Both the position numbers and the translations under genes were made by a program. A DNA stretch of 64,000 nt from Gemmatimonadota bacterium (GTDB lineage: Bacteria > Gemmatimonadota > Gemmatimonadetes > Gemmatimonadales > Gemmatimonadaceae), in contig JADJNZ010000005.1 in NCBI GenBank assembly GCA_016714015.1, positions 186,001 through 250,000 on the forward strand, in the 5' to 3' direction. Positions 9,397 through 17,104 of this stretch are shown in pieces; position 1 is the first letter of the stretch, and each line of letters starts with the position of its first letter. Below the pieces are notes generated by a model. It saw only the letters and a program-made list of their open reading frames with translations. It searched no databases and was not told the origin of the DNA.

Positions 9397-10014
9397 TCAC
9401 GACACGCGAGGCAAAGATGGGGCCGCCTTGAACCGCTCGCCATCGGGGAAGGCTGCGACCGCGGCGCGCGCGCCGCCCTTCGCCCGCCGCGCCTCGAGCC
9501 AGGCGTCGAATCCCGAGTCGATGAAGCCGCCCGACGCCGAGAGCTCGGTGGCCGCCTTCACCGCGAGGTCGTTGGCGTACTCGTTCTGCGGATGCCCGGC
9601 GTGCCCCTTCACCCACTGCCACGACACCTCGTGGCCGTCCACCGCGCCGATCGCGTCGTGCCAGAGCGCGAGGTTCTCGATCGGCCCCGTCTTCCGCTTC
9701 CAGCCGTTGCGCGCCCAGCCGAAGACCCACGAGGTGAGCCCGTCCACGATGTAGCGCGAATCGGTCGTGAACTGCACGCTGAATCGCCCGTTCTTCGCGC
9801 CAAGGCCGTCGAAGGCCTCGATCACCGAGCGGAGCGCCATCTGGTTGTTCGTCGTCGCGCGCGCCGAGATCCAGAGGTCGCGCCGCGAGATGCGGCCGTC
9901 GGCGTGGCGCCACTCGGCGAGCACGCCCGCGCCGCCGGGATTGTCCCCTTCCTTGCCGTTGCCGAGGCACGACTCGTCGGCGTAGATCGCGACGAGCGGG
10001 AAGCGCGCGCTCAC
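9397..10014 (-). CDS. rnhA: Ribonuclease HI
   Basis: Hydrolyses the RNA strand of RNA-DNA hybrids. The 205-residue protein has the RNase H fold signature: Asp13 in YADES, the GG of NPGGAGV, a Glu in ALRSVIEAF, Asp in FTTDSRYIVDGL, the WKRKTGPIEN basic segment, WVKGHAGHPQNEYAND with the conserved His, and the final catalytic Asp. It is longer than E. coli RNase HI by ~50 C-terminal residues. The GTG start overlaps the stop of the preceding 72-residue gene as GTGA. Confidence 0.93.
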   Translation of the reverse strand: MSARFPLVAIYADESCLGNGKEGDNPGGAGVLAEWRHADGRISRRDLWISARATTNNQMALRSVIEAFDGLGAKNGRFSVQFTTDSRYIVDGLTSWVFGWARNGWKRKTGPIENLALWHDAIGAVDGHEVSWQWVKGHAGHPQNEYANDLAVKAATELSASGGFIDSGFDAWLEARRAKGGARAAVAAFPDGERFKAAPSLPRVS

Positions 10015-10229
10015 TTCACCACCTCCATCCGGTCCACCTCGTCGAGCCGCAGCGTGAGGCGCGCGCCGGTGGTCGGGTGCCGCGCGACGATCACCTCGGC
10101 GCCGTCCTGCATGATCAGGCGCTCGGGGATCACGAGATACTCGGTGCCACGCCGCAGGATCGCGACGCGCGTGGCGTCGACGATCGCCCGCTCGAGCGCA
10201 TCGTACTGCTTGACCGTCAACTGCCCCAC
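10011..10229 (-). CDS. Small conserved-looking hypothetical protein (72 aa)
   Basis: Short gene between the M20 peptidase and RNase HI. Its GTG start overlaps the last codons of the peptidase and its stop overlaps the RNase HI start, which is what supports it as real. The product has an N-terminal helix (TVKQYDALERAIVDATRVAIL) and beta-like segments (TEYLVIPERL, EVIVARHP, RLTLRLDEVDRMEVVK). No Cys, membrane segment or known motif. Function unknown. Confidence 0.6.
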   Translation of the reverse strand: MGQLTVKQYDALERAIVDATRVAILRRGTEYLVIPERLIMQDGAEVIVARHPTTGARLTLRLDEVDRMEVVK

Positions 10230-11398
10230 GCGACCCCCTTCGGTCCGCACCACTCGGTGATGAAGCGCGTGAGCACGTTCGTCGCGCGCGCGATCTCGTC
10301 CACCGGCACGTACTCCTCCGCCGCGTGCGCGAGCGCGATGTCGCCCGGGCCGAAGCAGACGGCCGGGATCCCCGCGGCGGTGAAGAGCGCCGCATCGGTC
10401 CAGCAGGAGAGCCCTTCGATCGGCGCGGCCTCGCCCGCGGCCGCGCAGGCGGTGCGCAACGCCACCACGTGCGGCTCCTCGTGCGAGACGTCGTTGGGCG
10501 CCTGTCCCACGCCGAGCACGTACTCGGCCTGGAAATCCGGCACCCGCGCGCGCACCCGCGCGATCGCCGCGTCGAGTTCGCGGCCGAGGTCGGCTCCTTG
10601 CTCGCCGGGGAGCGTCCGCCGCTCGACGGTGAACGTGCACCGGTCCGGATAGGTCGAGGGGCCGATGCCGCCCTGGATGGTGCCCGCATGCAGCGACGCG
10701 CGCCCGAGGAGCGGATGCGTGCGCGTGGTGAGCACCTCCTGCTCGTAGGCGTGCAGCTCGGCGAGGAGCAGGCCCGCATGCGTGATGGCGTCCACGCCGA
10801 CGTCGTACCGCGATCCGTGCGCCGCGCGTCCCGCGACGGTGATGTCCGCCCAGGCGAAGCCGCGGTGCGCCGGGCAGAGCGCGAGGCGCGTGGGTTCGGT
10901 GACGACCGCGGCGTGCGCGGTGATGCCCATCGCCAGCAGCGCGCGTGTACCGGCGCTCGCGTACTCCTCGTCGGCGACCGCGGCGATGATCACCTCGCCG
11001 CCGAGGTCGATCGCCGCGGCGGCGTGCGCGGCGGCGGCGCACATCGCGGCGATGCCGGCCTTCATGTCGCAGGCGCCGCGACCGTAGAGGCGGCCGTCGC
11101 GGATGAGGGGATCGTGCGGCGCGTGCGTCATGCCCTCCACGCCCACCGTGTCGAGGTGGCCGTTGAGCAGCAGCGAGCGCCCGCCATGTCCGCCGCCGAT
11201 GCGCGCGAGGAGATTGGGGCGGCCCGGGAGCGCCTCGAGCAGGTCCACCGCGAATCCCCACTCGCGCAGTACGCGCGCCAGCAACTCGGCCACCGCCCCC
11301 TCGCCCGGTCCGTCGGGCGCGAGTGAGGGATTGCGGGAGTCGACGGCGACGAGCGAGCGCGTCAGGGCGAGGGCGTCGCCGCGGGGGATCAGGGACAC
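10217..11398 (-). CDS. M20 family metallopeptidase (ArgE/DapE-like deacylase)
   Basis: Two-zinc amidohydrolase that removes acyl groups from amino acids or cleaves related amides. Ligands seen: NGHLDTVG (H81, D83), GRGACDMKAG (D111), catalytic ADEEY (E144/E145), TEPTRL, and the C-terminal His in GPGDIALAHAAEEYV. The 393 residues match the family length. The start is a GTG (VSLIPRGD); in-frame sequence further upstream is low-complexity Ser/Pro/Arg typical of a wrong frame. Substrate is not determined: acetylornithine and succinyl-diaminopimelate are both possible. Downstream genes overlap it, which implies an operon through RNase HI. Confidence 0.85.
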   Translation of the reverse strand: MSLIPRGDALALTRSLVAVDSRNPSLAPDGPGEGAVAELLARVLREWGFAVDLLEALPGRPNLLARIGGGHGGRSLLLNGHLDTVGVEGMTHAPHDPLIRDGRLYGRGACDMKAGIAAMCAAAAHAAAAIDLGGEVIIAAVADEEYASAGTRALLAMGITAHAAVVTEPTRLALCPAHRGFAWADITVAGRAAHGSRYDVGVDAITHAGLLLAELHAYEQEVLTTRTHPLLGRASLHAGTIQGGIGPSTYPDRCTFTVERRTLPGEQGADLGRELDAAIARVRARVPDFQAEYVLGVGQAPNDVSHEEPHVVALRTACAAAGEAAPIEGLSCWTDAALFTAAGIPAVCFGPGDIALAHAAEEYVPVDEIARATNVLTRFITEWCGPKGVAWGS

Positions 11399-11460
11399 GT
11401 CGGGTCGGAGGGTCGCGATGGCGGGAGGAGCGGGCGGAGCGTGCGCAGGGCGGAAACGCA

Positions 11461-11487
11461 GAGAGCGCACCCGAAAGGTGCGCTCTC
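11461..11487 (-). terminator. Hairpin downstream of the phasin-like gene
   Basis: Perfect 10-bp stem (GAGAGCGCAC with its complement) and a 7-nt loop, 26 nt after the stop of the minus-strand gene at 11514. It lies between that gene and the M20 gene. No strong T-run follows on the minus strand, so it may be weak or act as a processing site. Confidence 0.6.
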
Positions 11488-11513
11488 GCGGGGTCGAGCG
11501 GGACCGCCGAGCG

Positions 11514-12086
11514 CTACTTGTGCGGCGTCGGCTTCTTGGCGACGACCTTCTTGGCGGCCGGCGCGGGCTTCTTGGCCGCGGGCTTGACCGCAGCCTTCGC
11601 CGGGGCGGCGGCCGGCTTGGCGACAGGCTTGGCGGCCGGCTTAGCCGGGGCGGCCTTGGCGGGCGCGGCCGCGGGCTTCGCGACGATCGCGGGCTTCGGC
11701 GGCGACGAGACGACCAAGGGCTTGGCGACCGGGGCCGGGACAGCGACCTTGGGGAGCGTCTTGCCCTTGTTCTTCTTGAGCCACGCCTCCTCGGCGTCGC
11801 GCACGAGCTTGTCGGCCTCATCCTGCGTCATCTGGCCGCGACGGACCATGTACTGCACGAGGTCGCGGGCGGATTCGATGGAGAAGGCCACGAGTCCGGC
11901 GGCCGCGCCGACGACGTCCTTCATGGCGGCGGCCATCTTGCTGCCGGCCTCCAGCGAGATCTCGTGGGCCTTCGCGGCCATCTCGGCCACGGTGTCGCGG
12001 ACGTCCTGGCCGCGGTGGCCGGGGTGGCGCTTGGGCGGGACGACAGGAGCGGCGGCCGCTTCGGCCGGCTTCTCGGTATCAGGCAT
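11514..12086 (-). CDS. Phasin-like protein with Lys/Ala/Pro-rich histone-H1-like tail
   Basis: 190 residues. The N-terminal half is a helical bundle (about 25-110) with heptad character, KAHEISLEAGSKMAAAMKDV being typical, and it resembles phasin or granule-associated proteins. The C-terminal ~80 residues are repeats of KPAAKP/APAKA with a KK tail, like the basic tails of H1-like or PHA-granule DNA-linking proteins. A polyhydroxyalkanoate or nucleoid role is inference; no PHA synthase is in the window. It has its own promoter with a palindromic operator-like site and a downstream hairpin. Confidence 0.72.
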   Translation of the reverse strand: MPDTEKPAEAAAAPVVPPKRHPGHRGQDVRDTVAEMAAKAHEISLEAGSKMAAAMKDVVGAAAGLVAFSIESARDLVQYMVRRGQMTQDEADKLVRDAEEAWLKKNKGKTLPKVAVPAPVAKPLVVSSPPKPAIVAKPAAAPAKAAPAKPAAKPVAKPAAAPAKAAVKPAAKKPAPAAKKVVAKKPTPHK

Positions 12087-12129
12087 GTTGGCTTCCGTTG
12101 CGAGGTGCTGCGCGATATGAACGCGCGCA

Positions 12130-12157
12130 AGTATATGATTTTTCAGCTTGTACGCAA
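12130..12157 (-). promoter_or_regulatory. Sigma70-type promoter of the phasin-like gene
   Basis: On the minus strand, -35 TTGCGT and -10 TATACT are separated by 16 bp, ~45 nt before the ATG at 12086, inside an unusually AT-rich stretch for this genome. Confidence 0.6.
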
Positions 12158-12167
12158 GTAGTACAAG
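12147..12167. promoter_or_regulatory. Palindromic operator-like site
   Basis: Perfect 7-bp inverted repeat CTTGTAC / GTACAAG with a 7-bp spacer. It overlaps the -35 of the phasin-like gene and sits in the divergent region before the CaiB-like gene, so it could bind a dimeric regulator acting on both. Confidence 0.45.
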
Positions 12168-12245
12168 TGGTGAATTTCGAGCATTTTCGTCGCGTCTGTT
12201 ACATCGCCCGTACTGTCGTTAACAAGTCATCACCACGACATCATA

Positions 12246-13367
12246 ATGCATCTTCCGCTCGATGGCATCAGAATACTCGACCTTTCCCGCGTACTCGCCG
12301 GGCCGCTCGCCGGCATGATCCTCGGCGATCTCGGGGCCGATGTCATCAAGATCGAGCGGCCCGGCACCGGTGACGAGACCCGCGGCTGGGGGCCGCCGTT
12401 CGACGAACGCGGCGAAAGCGCCTACTACCTGTCCGCCAATCGCAACAAGCTCAGCGTCGCCGCCGACCTCGCCCTGCCGGCCGATCGGGCCCTTCTCGAG
12501 CGCCTCATCGCCGGCACGGACGTCGTGCTCGAGAACTTCCGGCCCGGCACCCTCGAGCGTCGCGGCCTCGGGGCCGACGAGATGCTCCGGCGGCACCCGC
12601 AGCTCATCTGGTGCACCATCACCGGCTTCGGGCTCGACAGTCCTCGTCCCGGTTACGACTTCGTCGTCCAGGCCGAATCGGGCTGGATGGCGATCACCGG
12701 CGAGGCGGAGGGAGGGCCGATGAAGGTCGGGGTGGCGCTCGCCGACGTGCTCGCGGGAAAGGACGCGGCCCTTGCGATCCTCGGGGCGCTGGTCGGGCGC
12801 GCTCGGACGGGCGCGGGCCATCGCGCCGCGCACACGAGTGCGGACCGGCGCCTGACGGTCTCGCTCGCGCACAGCGCGACGGCGGCGCTGGTGAACGTGG
12901 CGCAGAACGCGCTTGTCTCCGGCGACGAGGCGCGGCGCTGGGGGAACGCGCACCCCAACCTGGTGCCGTACGAGCTCTTCGAGGCGGCGGACCGCCCGCT
13001 CGTCATCGCGGTGGGGAGCGACGCGCAGTTCGTCTCGTGCGCGCAGGCGCTCGGGCTCGACACGCTCGCGCACGACGCGTCGCTCGCGACCAACGCGGGC
13101 CGCCTCGCCGCGCGCGCCCGGGTGGTGGGCGCGATCGCCGCACGCGTGCGCTCGGCCCCGGCCGCGCACTGGATCGCGCGGCTCGAGGACGCCGGCGTCC
13201 CCTGCGGGGTCGTGAAGCCGGTGCTTGAGGCGCTCAAGGCGGTGGAGGCCTCCGCCCTGACGGGCGTCGCCCCCCAAGCCCCCGGGCGCGTCCGCCGCCC
13301 ACCGCCGCGGCTCGACGAACAGGGCGCCGCCGTCAGGGCGACCGGTTGGGGCGCGTTCAGCGGATGA
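12246..13367 (+). CDS. CaiB/BaiF family CoA transferase (alpha-methylacyl-CoA racemase-like)
   Basis: Family III CoA transferase, moving CoA between carboxylic acids or racemising 2-methylacyl-CoA. The 373 residues start MHLPLDGIRILDLSRVLAGP. Conserved LGADVIKIERPGTGDETR (~35-52) and the NRNKLSV segment follow. PGYDFVVQAESGWMAITGE precedes VALADVLAGKDAALAIL, where the family's catalytic Asp region lies. Substrate cannot be read from the sequence. It is divergent from the phasin-like gene across an AT-rich intergenic region. Confidence 0.85.
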   Translation: MHLPLDGIRILDLSRVLAGPLAGMILGDLGADVIKIERPGTGDETRGWGPPFDERGESAYYLSANRNKLSVAADLALPADRALLERLIAGTDVVLENFRPGTLERRGLGADEMLRRHPQLIWCTITGFGLDSPRPGYDFVVQAESGWMAITGEAEGGPMKVGVALADVLAGKDAALAILGALVGRARTGAGHRAAHTSADRRLTVSLAHSATAALVNVAQNALVSGDEARRWGNAHPNLVPYELFEAADRPLVIAVGSDAQFVSCAQALGLDTLAHDASLATNAGRLAARARVVGAIAARVRSAPAAHWIARLEDAGVPCGVVKPVLEALKAVEASALTGVAPQAPGRVRRPPPRLDEQGAAVRATGWGAFSG

Positions 13368-13389
13368 GCCTCGGGGTCCGCGTCCCCCT

Positions 13390-13420
13390 TCGCCCTTCTC
13401 CCTTCTGCCTTCTGAAGCTG
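13390..13420. repeat. Family B heptad repeat (short copy)
   Basis: Pyrimidine-rich TTCTCCC/TTCTGCC-type heptads in the gap after the CaiB-like gene. The rest of the 13368-13529 gap shows no gene. Confidence 0.45.
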
Positions 13421-13517
13421 TGACCTCCCTCACGATTGCTCGTCCCTGCTATGCGACGAACCGGGTTCGCACGGTCCGTCGGTAGCGGAGGCCCTGTCCG
13501 CGGCGCGGTGTTGGGAT

Positions 13518-13523
13518 TACACT
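13518..13523 (+). promoter_or_regulatory. -10-like TACACT directly before the sigma factor start
   Basis: TACACT ends 6 nt before the GTG start and no Shine-Dalgarno is present. This is the TAnnnT-start spacing seen in leaderless transcripts of other bacteria; no good -35 was found. Confidence 0.3.
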
Positions 13524-13529
13524 AGCACC

Positions 13530-14102
13530 GTGCCACAGACCAGCACCGAGCCTACTGCTCCCGACGAATCGTTCGACGCCGATCAAGCGGTCATCGACCG
13601 CGTGCTCGCCGGTGACCGCAATGCCTTCGGCATCCTGATCGAGCGCTACAGCGATCCGCTGTATCGCCACGCCTACGGGATGACGGGCAGCGCGGACGTG
13701 GCGGAGGACATCCTGCAGGTCTCGTTCATCAAGGCGTTCCATCACCTGGGTGAGGTCCGAGGCCGGTTCGATGCCTGGGTGTTCCGGATCGTGGCGAACG
13801 GGTGCAAGGACTGGCTCAAGAACATCCGGCGCACGCACCTCAGTTACGAAGAGGACGATCAACCGTCTGGATTGGAGACCCCCGAGGAAGAGTTGGACCG
13901 GGGGGAGATGCGCCGGGATCTCGACGGCGCGTTGCAGGCCCTCCCGTCCTCACTGCGGGAAGCGTTCGTGATGAAGCACGTCGAAGGTCGGTCGTACGAA
14001 GAGATGGCCGAGCTGCTCGACGCGACGGTCGGTGCCCTGAAGATGCGTGTCCATCGCGCCCGTGAGGCGCTGCAGAAGCTCCTGGAGGATCGATACTCGT
14101 GA
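13530..14102 (+). CDS. ECF-family RNA polymerase sigma factor
   Basis: 190 residues with sigma region 2 (FGILIERYSDPLYRHAYGMT through EDILQVSFIKAFHHL and FDAWVFRIVANGCKDWLKN) and region 4 (LPSSLREAFVMKHVEGRSYEEMAELL then GALKMRVHRARE). The GTG start is the first in frame after an upstream stop. Its stop overlaps the ATG of the next small gene (TGATG), the usual arrangement for a sigma factor with its regulator. Target promoters are not identified. Confidence 0.9.
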   Translation: MPQTSTEPTAPDESFDADQAVIDRVLAGDRNAFGILIERYSDPLYRHAYGMTGSADVAEDILQVSFIKAFHHLGEVRGRFDAWVFRIVANGCKDWLKNIRRTHLSYEEDDQPSGLETPEEELDRGEMRRDLDGALQALPSSLREAFVMKHVEGRSYEEMAELLDATVGALKMRVHRAREALQKLLEDRYS

Positions 14103-14401
14103 TGCAAGATTCGCTCGACCCCCGTGATGTGGTCCGCCAGCCGGCGACCGACGCTGCTCGTCCTGCCCAGCAGGCCGAGCCCACCGCTGCCGACCGCGAG
14201 GTCACGCCGCCGGGGACGGAACTCCCGTCCGCGGTGCACGCCTACCTCGACGGCGACAAGGTGAACGAGACCGCGCTCAGCGCCGCCCAGCGCGAGATCG
14301 AGCTCTGGAAGCGCATCAGCGCGGAGACGGGTCGCCGTCGCCGCATGGTGACGCCCTCGTACCTGCCCTCCCAGATCCTGGCGAAGCTCGCGGACGATTG
14401 A
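14102..14401 (+). CDS. Small protein coupled to the ECF sigma factor, possible anti-sigma
   Basis: 99 residues, soluble, with no membrane segment and no Cys or His zinc motif, so not a standard ZAS anti-sigma. The N-terminal half is disordered and Pro/Ala-rich. The C-terminal half (HAYLDGDKVNETALSAAQREIELWKRI and SYLPSQILAKL) is helical and could be an anti-sigma-like domain. The anti-sigma role rests only on the 1-nt overlap with the sigma gene. A GTG 3 nt upstream is an equivalent start. A strong terminator follows. Confidence 0.6.
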   Translation: MQDSLDPRDVVRQPATDAARPAQQAEPTAADREVTPPGTELPSAVHAYLDGDKVNETALSAAQREIELWKRISAETGRRRRMVTPSYLPSQILAKLADD

Positions 14402-14425
14402 GTTCGTCCCGGCTCCGCTCTCTCG

Positions 14426-14455
14426 AAAGGCTGCCCGCGAGGGCAGCCTTTCTTG
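14426..14455 (+). terminator. Rho-independent terminator of the sigma factor operon
   Basis: 11-bp perfect stem AAAGGCTGCCC with its complement and a 4-nt GCGA loop, ending in TTTCTTG, 24 nt after the stop. Confidence 0.82.
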
Positions 14456-14534
14456 TTCCCGCGTCGGTGCCGGACGCCGCGCGCCGGTGCCGCCGCGCTA
14501 GATTCTGCCCCTCACCGCCTCGACAGGAGCCCCA

Positions 14535-15062
14535 GTGACCTCGCATCGCGCACAGCGCCCCTCCCCGGACGAGTACCCGTCGTTCTATGCCGGATACGTC
14601 TCGCAGGTCCCGGACGGCGACGTCGTCGAGGCGCTCATCGGCGGCGCCGAGATCGCCGCGGCGCTCCTGCACGACCTCGACGAGGAGCGCGGCGACCACG
14701 CCTACGCGCCGGGGAAGTGGACGCTCAAGGAGGTCCTCCTCCACTGCGCCGACGCCGAGCGGATCTTCGTGTACCGCGCGCTCCGCATCGCGCGCGGCGA
14801 CCAGACGCCGCTCCCGGGCTGGGACGAGAACACCTACGCCCCGATGAGCGGCGCGGGCGCGAGGTCGATGGACTCGATCATGGACGAGCTCGAGTCAGTG
14901 CGCGAGGCCTCGGTCACGCTCTTTCATGGCCTCCCCGAGGAGGCGTGGACGCGCGCAGGCACCGCCAACGGCAAGCCGATCACGGTGCGCGCGATCGCCT
15001 GGATCACGGCGGGGCATCTGTTGCACCACCTGGGGGTCGTGCAGGAGCGATATCTAGGATGA
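14535..15062 (+). CDS. DinB family protein
   Basis: Four-helix DinB/YfiT-like protein, 175 residues, a fold that often binds a metal and can act as a thiol-dependent transferase. Visible: YAPGKWTLKEVLLHCADAERIF, with the typical first His, and the C-terminal ITAGHLLHHLGVVQERY His cluster. The GTG start has an AGGAG Shine-Dalgarno at 14526-14530. The stop codon lies inside the left arm of a family B repeat. A TAGATT -10-like element is at 14499-14504. Substrate unknown. Confidence 0.82.
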   Translation: MTSHRAQRPSPDEYPSFYAGYVSQVPDGDVVEALIGGAEIAAALLHDLDEERGDHAYAPGKWTLKEVLLHCADAERIFVYRALRIARGDQTPLPGWDENTYAPMSGAGARSMDSIMDELESVREASVTLFHGLPEEAWTRAGTANGKPITVRAIAWITAGHLLHHLGVVQERYLG

Positions 15063-15134
15063 AGGCTGAAGGATGAAGGGGGAAGTGATCGGTGTTGCTC
15101 TCCACCTTCATCCTTCATCATTCAGCCTTCATCT
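15059..15134. repeat. Family B heptad repeat, inverted pair between convergent genes
   Basis: Left arm 15059-15085 (GATGAAGGCTGAAGG..) and right arm 15105-15134 (..CCTTCATCATTCAGCC..) are near complements and would form a hairpin. The dinB stop is in the left arm and the lpd stop is at the end of the right arm. Confidence 0.6.
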
Positions 15135-16543
15135 CAGACGTGCAACGCCCTTCCCAGCGCCCCCAGCGCCGCTTCCTTCACGACCTCGCTGAGCGTCGGG
15201 TGCGAGTGCACCGTCCCGCCGATGTCGTCCGCCGTGCCGCGGTACTCCATCGCCAGCACGACCTCGCTCAACAGGTCGCTCACGTTGGGGCCGATCATGT
15301 GGCAGCCGAGGATCTCGTCGGTCGCGGCGTCGGTGACGAACTTCACGAAGCCGTCGGTGTTGCCCATGGTGCGCGCACGGCCGTTCGCCGAGAACGGGAA
15401 CTTCCCCACCTTGTACGCGCGTCCGCTCGCCTTCACCTCGGCCTCGGTCTGGCCGCAGGTCGCGATCTCGGGCCAGGTGTAGACCACGCCCGGCATGTTG
15501 TGGTAGTGCATGTGCACCCGCTTGCCGGCGATCACCTCGGCGGCGATCACACCCTCGTCCTCGGCCTTGTGCGCGAGCAGCTTGCCGCCGACCGCGTCGC
15601 CGATGGCGAAGACGTTCGGCAGGTTGGTCCGCAGCTGGTCATCCACGACGATCTCGCCGCGCGCGCCGAGCCGCAGGCCGAGGGCGACGGCGTCGATCCC
15701 GGAGAGTGACGGGCGGCGGCCGATCGACACGAGCACATGGTCGGCCTCGAACGTCTGCGCCGCGCCATCCCTCTCGGTGGTGATCACCACGCGCGCACCA
15801 TCGCGGTGGCCGCCGGTCACCTTGGTGCCGGTGTGGAGCGTGAGCCCCTGCTTGGTGAAGATCCGCGTCGCGTCCTTGATGACGTCGGCGTCGTTGCCGG
15901 GGAGGATGGTCGGCGCGTACTCGATCACGGTGACCTGCGCGCCGAGGCGGCGCCAGACGGAGCCGAGCTCGAGGCCGATCACTCCGCCGCCGATCACGAT
16001 GAGGTGCTTGGGCACCTCGGGGATCCTCAGCGCTCCGACGTTCGAGTGGATCCGCTCTTCGTCGAACTTGAGGAAGGGGAGCTCCATCGGCACGGAGCCG
16101 GTGGCGATGATGACGTGCTTCGCGGCGTAGCTGGTCACGGCGCCGTCGGCGGCGCGCACCTCGACGGCGTTGCCGGCCTTGAGCGTCCCGAAGCCCTTGG
16201 CCCAGGTGACCTTGTTCTTCTTGAAGAGGAACTCGACCCCCTTGGTGTTCTGCGCGACGACGTCGTCCTTGCGCTTCATCATGCGCGCGAGGTCGAACGA
16301 GACGCCGGTGAAGTCGATCCCGTGCTCGGCGGCGTGGTGCCGGGCGAAGTCGTAGTGCTCCGACGAGCCGAGGAGGGCCTTGGACGGGATGCAGCCGACG
16401 TTGACGCAGGTGCCGCCGAGGGTCTTGTCGGCTTCGACGCAGACCACCGAGAGGCCGAGCTGCGCGGCGCGGATCGAGGCGACGTAGCCGCCGGGGCCGC
16501 CGCCGATGACGACGACGTCGGGGGAGAGGATCGGGTCGGGCAT
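15134..16543 (-). CDS. lpdA: Dihydrolipoyl dehydrogenase (E3)
   Basis: Reoxidises dihydrolipoamide on 2-oxoacid dehydrogenase E2 with NAD. The 469 residues have the FAD site VVVIGGGPGGYVAS, the redox disulfide GGTCVNVGC (C46/C51), the NAD site VIGGGVIGLELGSVW, AIGDAVGG, and the C-terminal catalytic HSHPTLSE. The start MPDPILSP is placed directly before the FAD motif. With the E2 gene 1.6 kb away it probably serves the 2-oxoglutarate dehydrogenase complex; the two are split by the repeat-flanked nuclease and a glycosyltransferase. Confidence 0.95.
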   Translation of the reverse strand: MPDPILSPDVVVIGGGPGGYVASIRAAQLGLSVVCVEADKTLGGTCVNVGCIPSKALLGSSEHYDFARHHAAEHGIDFTGVSFDLARMMKRKDDVVAQNTKGVEFLFKKNKVTWAKGFGTLKAGNAVEVRAADGAVTSYAAKHVIIATGSVPMELPFLKFDEERIHSNVGALRIPEVPKHLIVIGGGVIGLELGSVWRRLGAQVTVIEYAPTILPGNDADVIKDATRIFTKQGLTLHTGTKVTGGHRDGARVVITTERDGAAQTFEADHVLVSIGRRPSLSGIDAVALGLRLGARGEIVVDDQLRTNLPNVFAIGDAVGGKLLAHKAEDEGVIAAEVIAGKRVHMHYHNMPGVVYTWPEIATCGQTEAEVKASGRAYKVGKFPFSANGRARTMGNTDGFVKFVTDAATDEILGCHMIGPNVSDLLSEVVLAMEYRGTADDIGGTVHSHPTLSEVVKEAALGALGRALHV

Positions 16544-16623
16544 GGGCTCGGGGTTGGTGACGCCCGCAATCTAACGATGCGGGGTGCGGGGTCGGGGTCC
16601 CGGGATGCAAGGGGAACGGCGTA

Positions 16624-16662
16624 TCACCACAGAGGACACAGAGGGCACAGAGAACGGCGGAG
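16624..16662 (+). repeat. Family A repeat R1
   Basis: 39 bp: TCAC, then three 9-nt CACAGAGGn units, then GAACGGCGGAG. The final GGAGGG acts as Shine-Dalgarno (16659-16664) for the nuclease ATG at 16670. GAACGGCG also occurs just upstream (16614-16621), so the 9-nt core is bounded by direct repeats. Confidence 0.85.
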
Positions 16663-16669
16663 GGTGGTG

Positions 16670-17038
16670 ATGCGCGATCAGGTCAGTCATGCGGTGATCG
16701 GGGCGGCGATCGCGGTGCACAGGGAGCTCGGGCCAGGCTTGCTGGAATCGGTATACTCTGCCTGCCTCTGCCACGAACTGCGAAGGCGCGGCGTGCCGTT
16801 CGCACGGCAGGTCAGGGTCCCGGTGCGGTACGCCGGCGAGCTCGTGGACGCCTCCTTTCGCTTGGACTTGCTGGTGAACGGCCAACTCATCGTGGAGCTC
16901 AAGTCAGTCGATCTCCTGCTCGAGGTGCACCGTGCGCAGTTGATCACCTATCTCAAACTGACTGGCATCCGTCGTGGCCTCCTCATCAACTTCAACGTCC
17001 TGAGATTGACGGAGGGCATCAGCCGCCTGGTCGTCTGA
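16670..17038 (+). CDS. GxxExxY protein, PD-(D/E)XK nuclease superfamily
   Basis: 122 residues. The name-giving motif is G23LLESVY29. The PD-(D/E)XK core looks intact: D66 in FRLDLLV, E76 and K78 in IVELKSV, then Q90 and Y94 in AQLITYL. Predicted to bind or cut DNA; no activity is established for this family to my knowledge. The start has a Shine-Dalgarno supplied by repeat R1, and the stop directly abuts repeat R2. It lies between lpdA and a glycosyltransferase without functional link to either. It is a plausible partner of the family A repeats in a RAYT-like way, which is an inference from layout alone. Confidence 0.85.
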   Translation: MRDQVSHAVIGAAIAVHRELGPGLLESVYSACLCHELRRRGVPFARQVRVPVRYAGELVDASFRLDLLVNGQLIVELKSVDLLLEVHRAQLITYLKLTGIRRGLLINFNVLRLTEGISRLVV

Positions 17039-17077
17039 CTCCGCCGTTCTCTGTGTCCTCTGTGCCCTCTGTGGTGA
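17039..17077 (-). repeat. Family A repeat R2 (inverted relative to R1)
   Basis: Begins at the base after the nuclease stop. Its complement differs from R1 at only two positions, the G/A choice in the 9-nt units. The adjoining bases match the CTGCAACGGCGG that precedes R5, extending similarity to ~51 bp. Confidence 0.85.
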
Positions 17078-17104
17078 CCGCCGTTGCAGTAACTTGCGAA
17101 CACG

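Larger units (their letters stand above)
16624..17077. mobile_element. Candidate repeat-flanked nuclease unit (family A inverted repeats R1/R2)
   Basis: A 454-bp unit: a 39-bp repeat, a 122-codon GxxExxY nuclease gene, and the same repeat inverted. The gene fills the unit. Its Shine-Dalgarno is the end of R1 and its stop abuts R2. No target-site duplication or transposase is visible, so mobility is inference. Confidence 0.4.

Noticed and set aside
15737..16669. In-frame N-terminal extension of the GxxExxY protein
   Set aside because: It runs antisense through lpdA; the ATG at 16670 with Shine-Dalgarno in R1 and family length fits far better.
16624..17077. Classical IS element
   Set aside because: No DDE, HUH or serine/tyrosine recombinase motifs and no visible target-site duplication; only a nuclease-fold protein is present.
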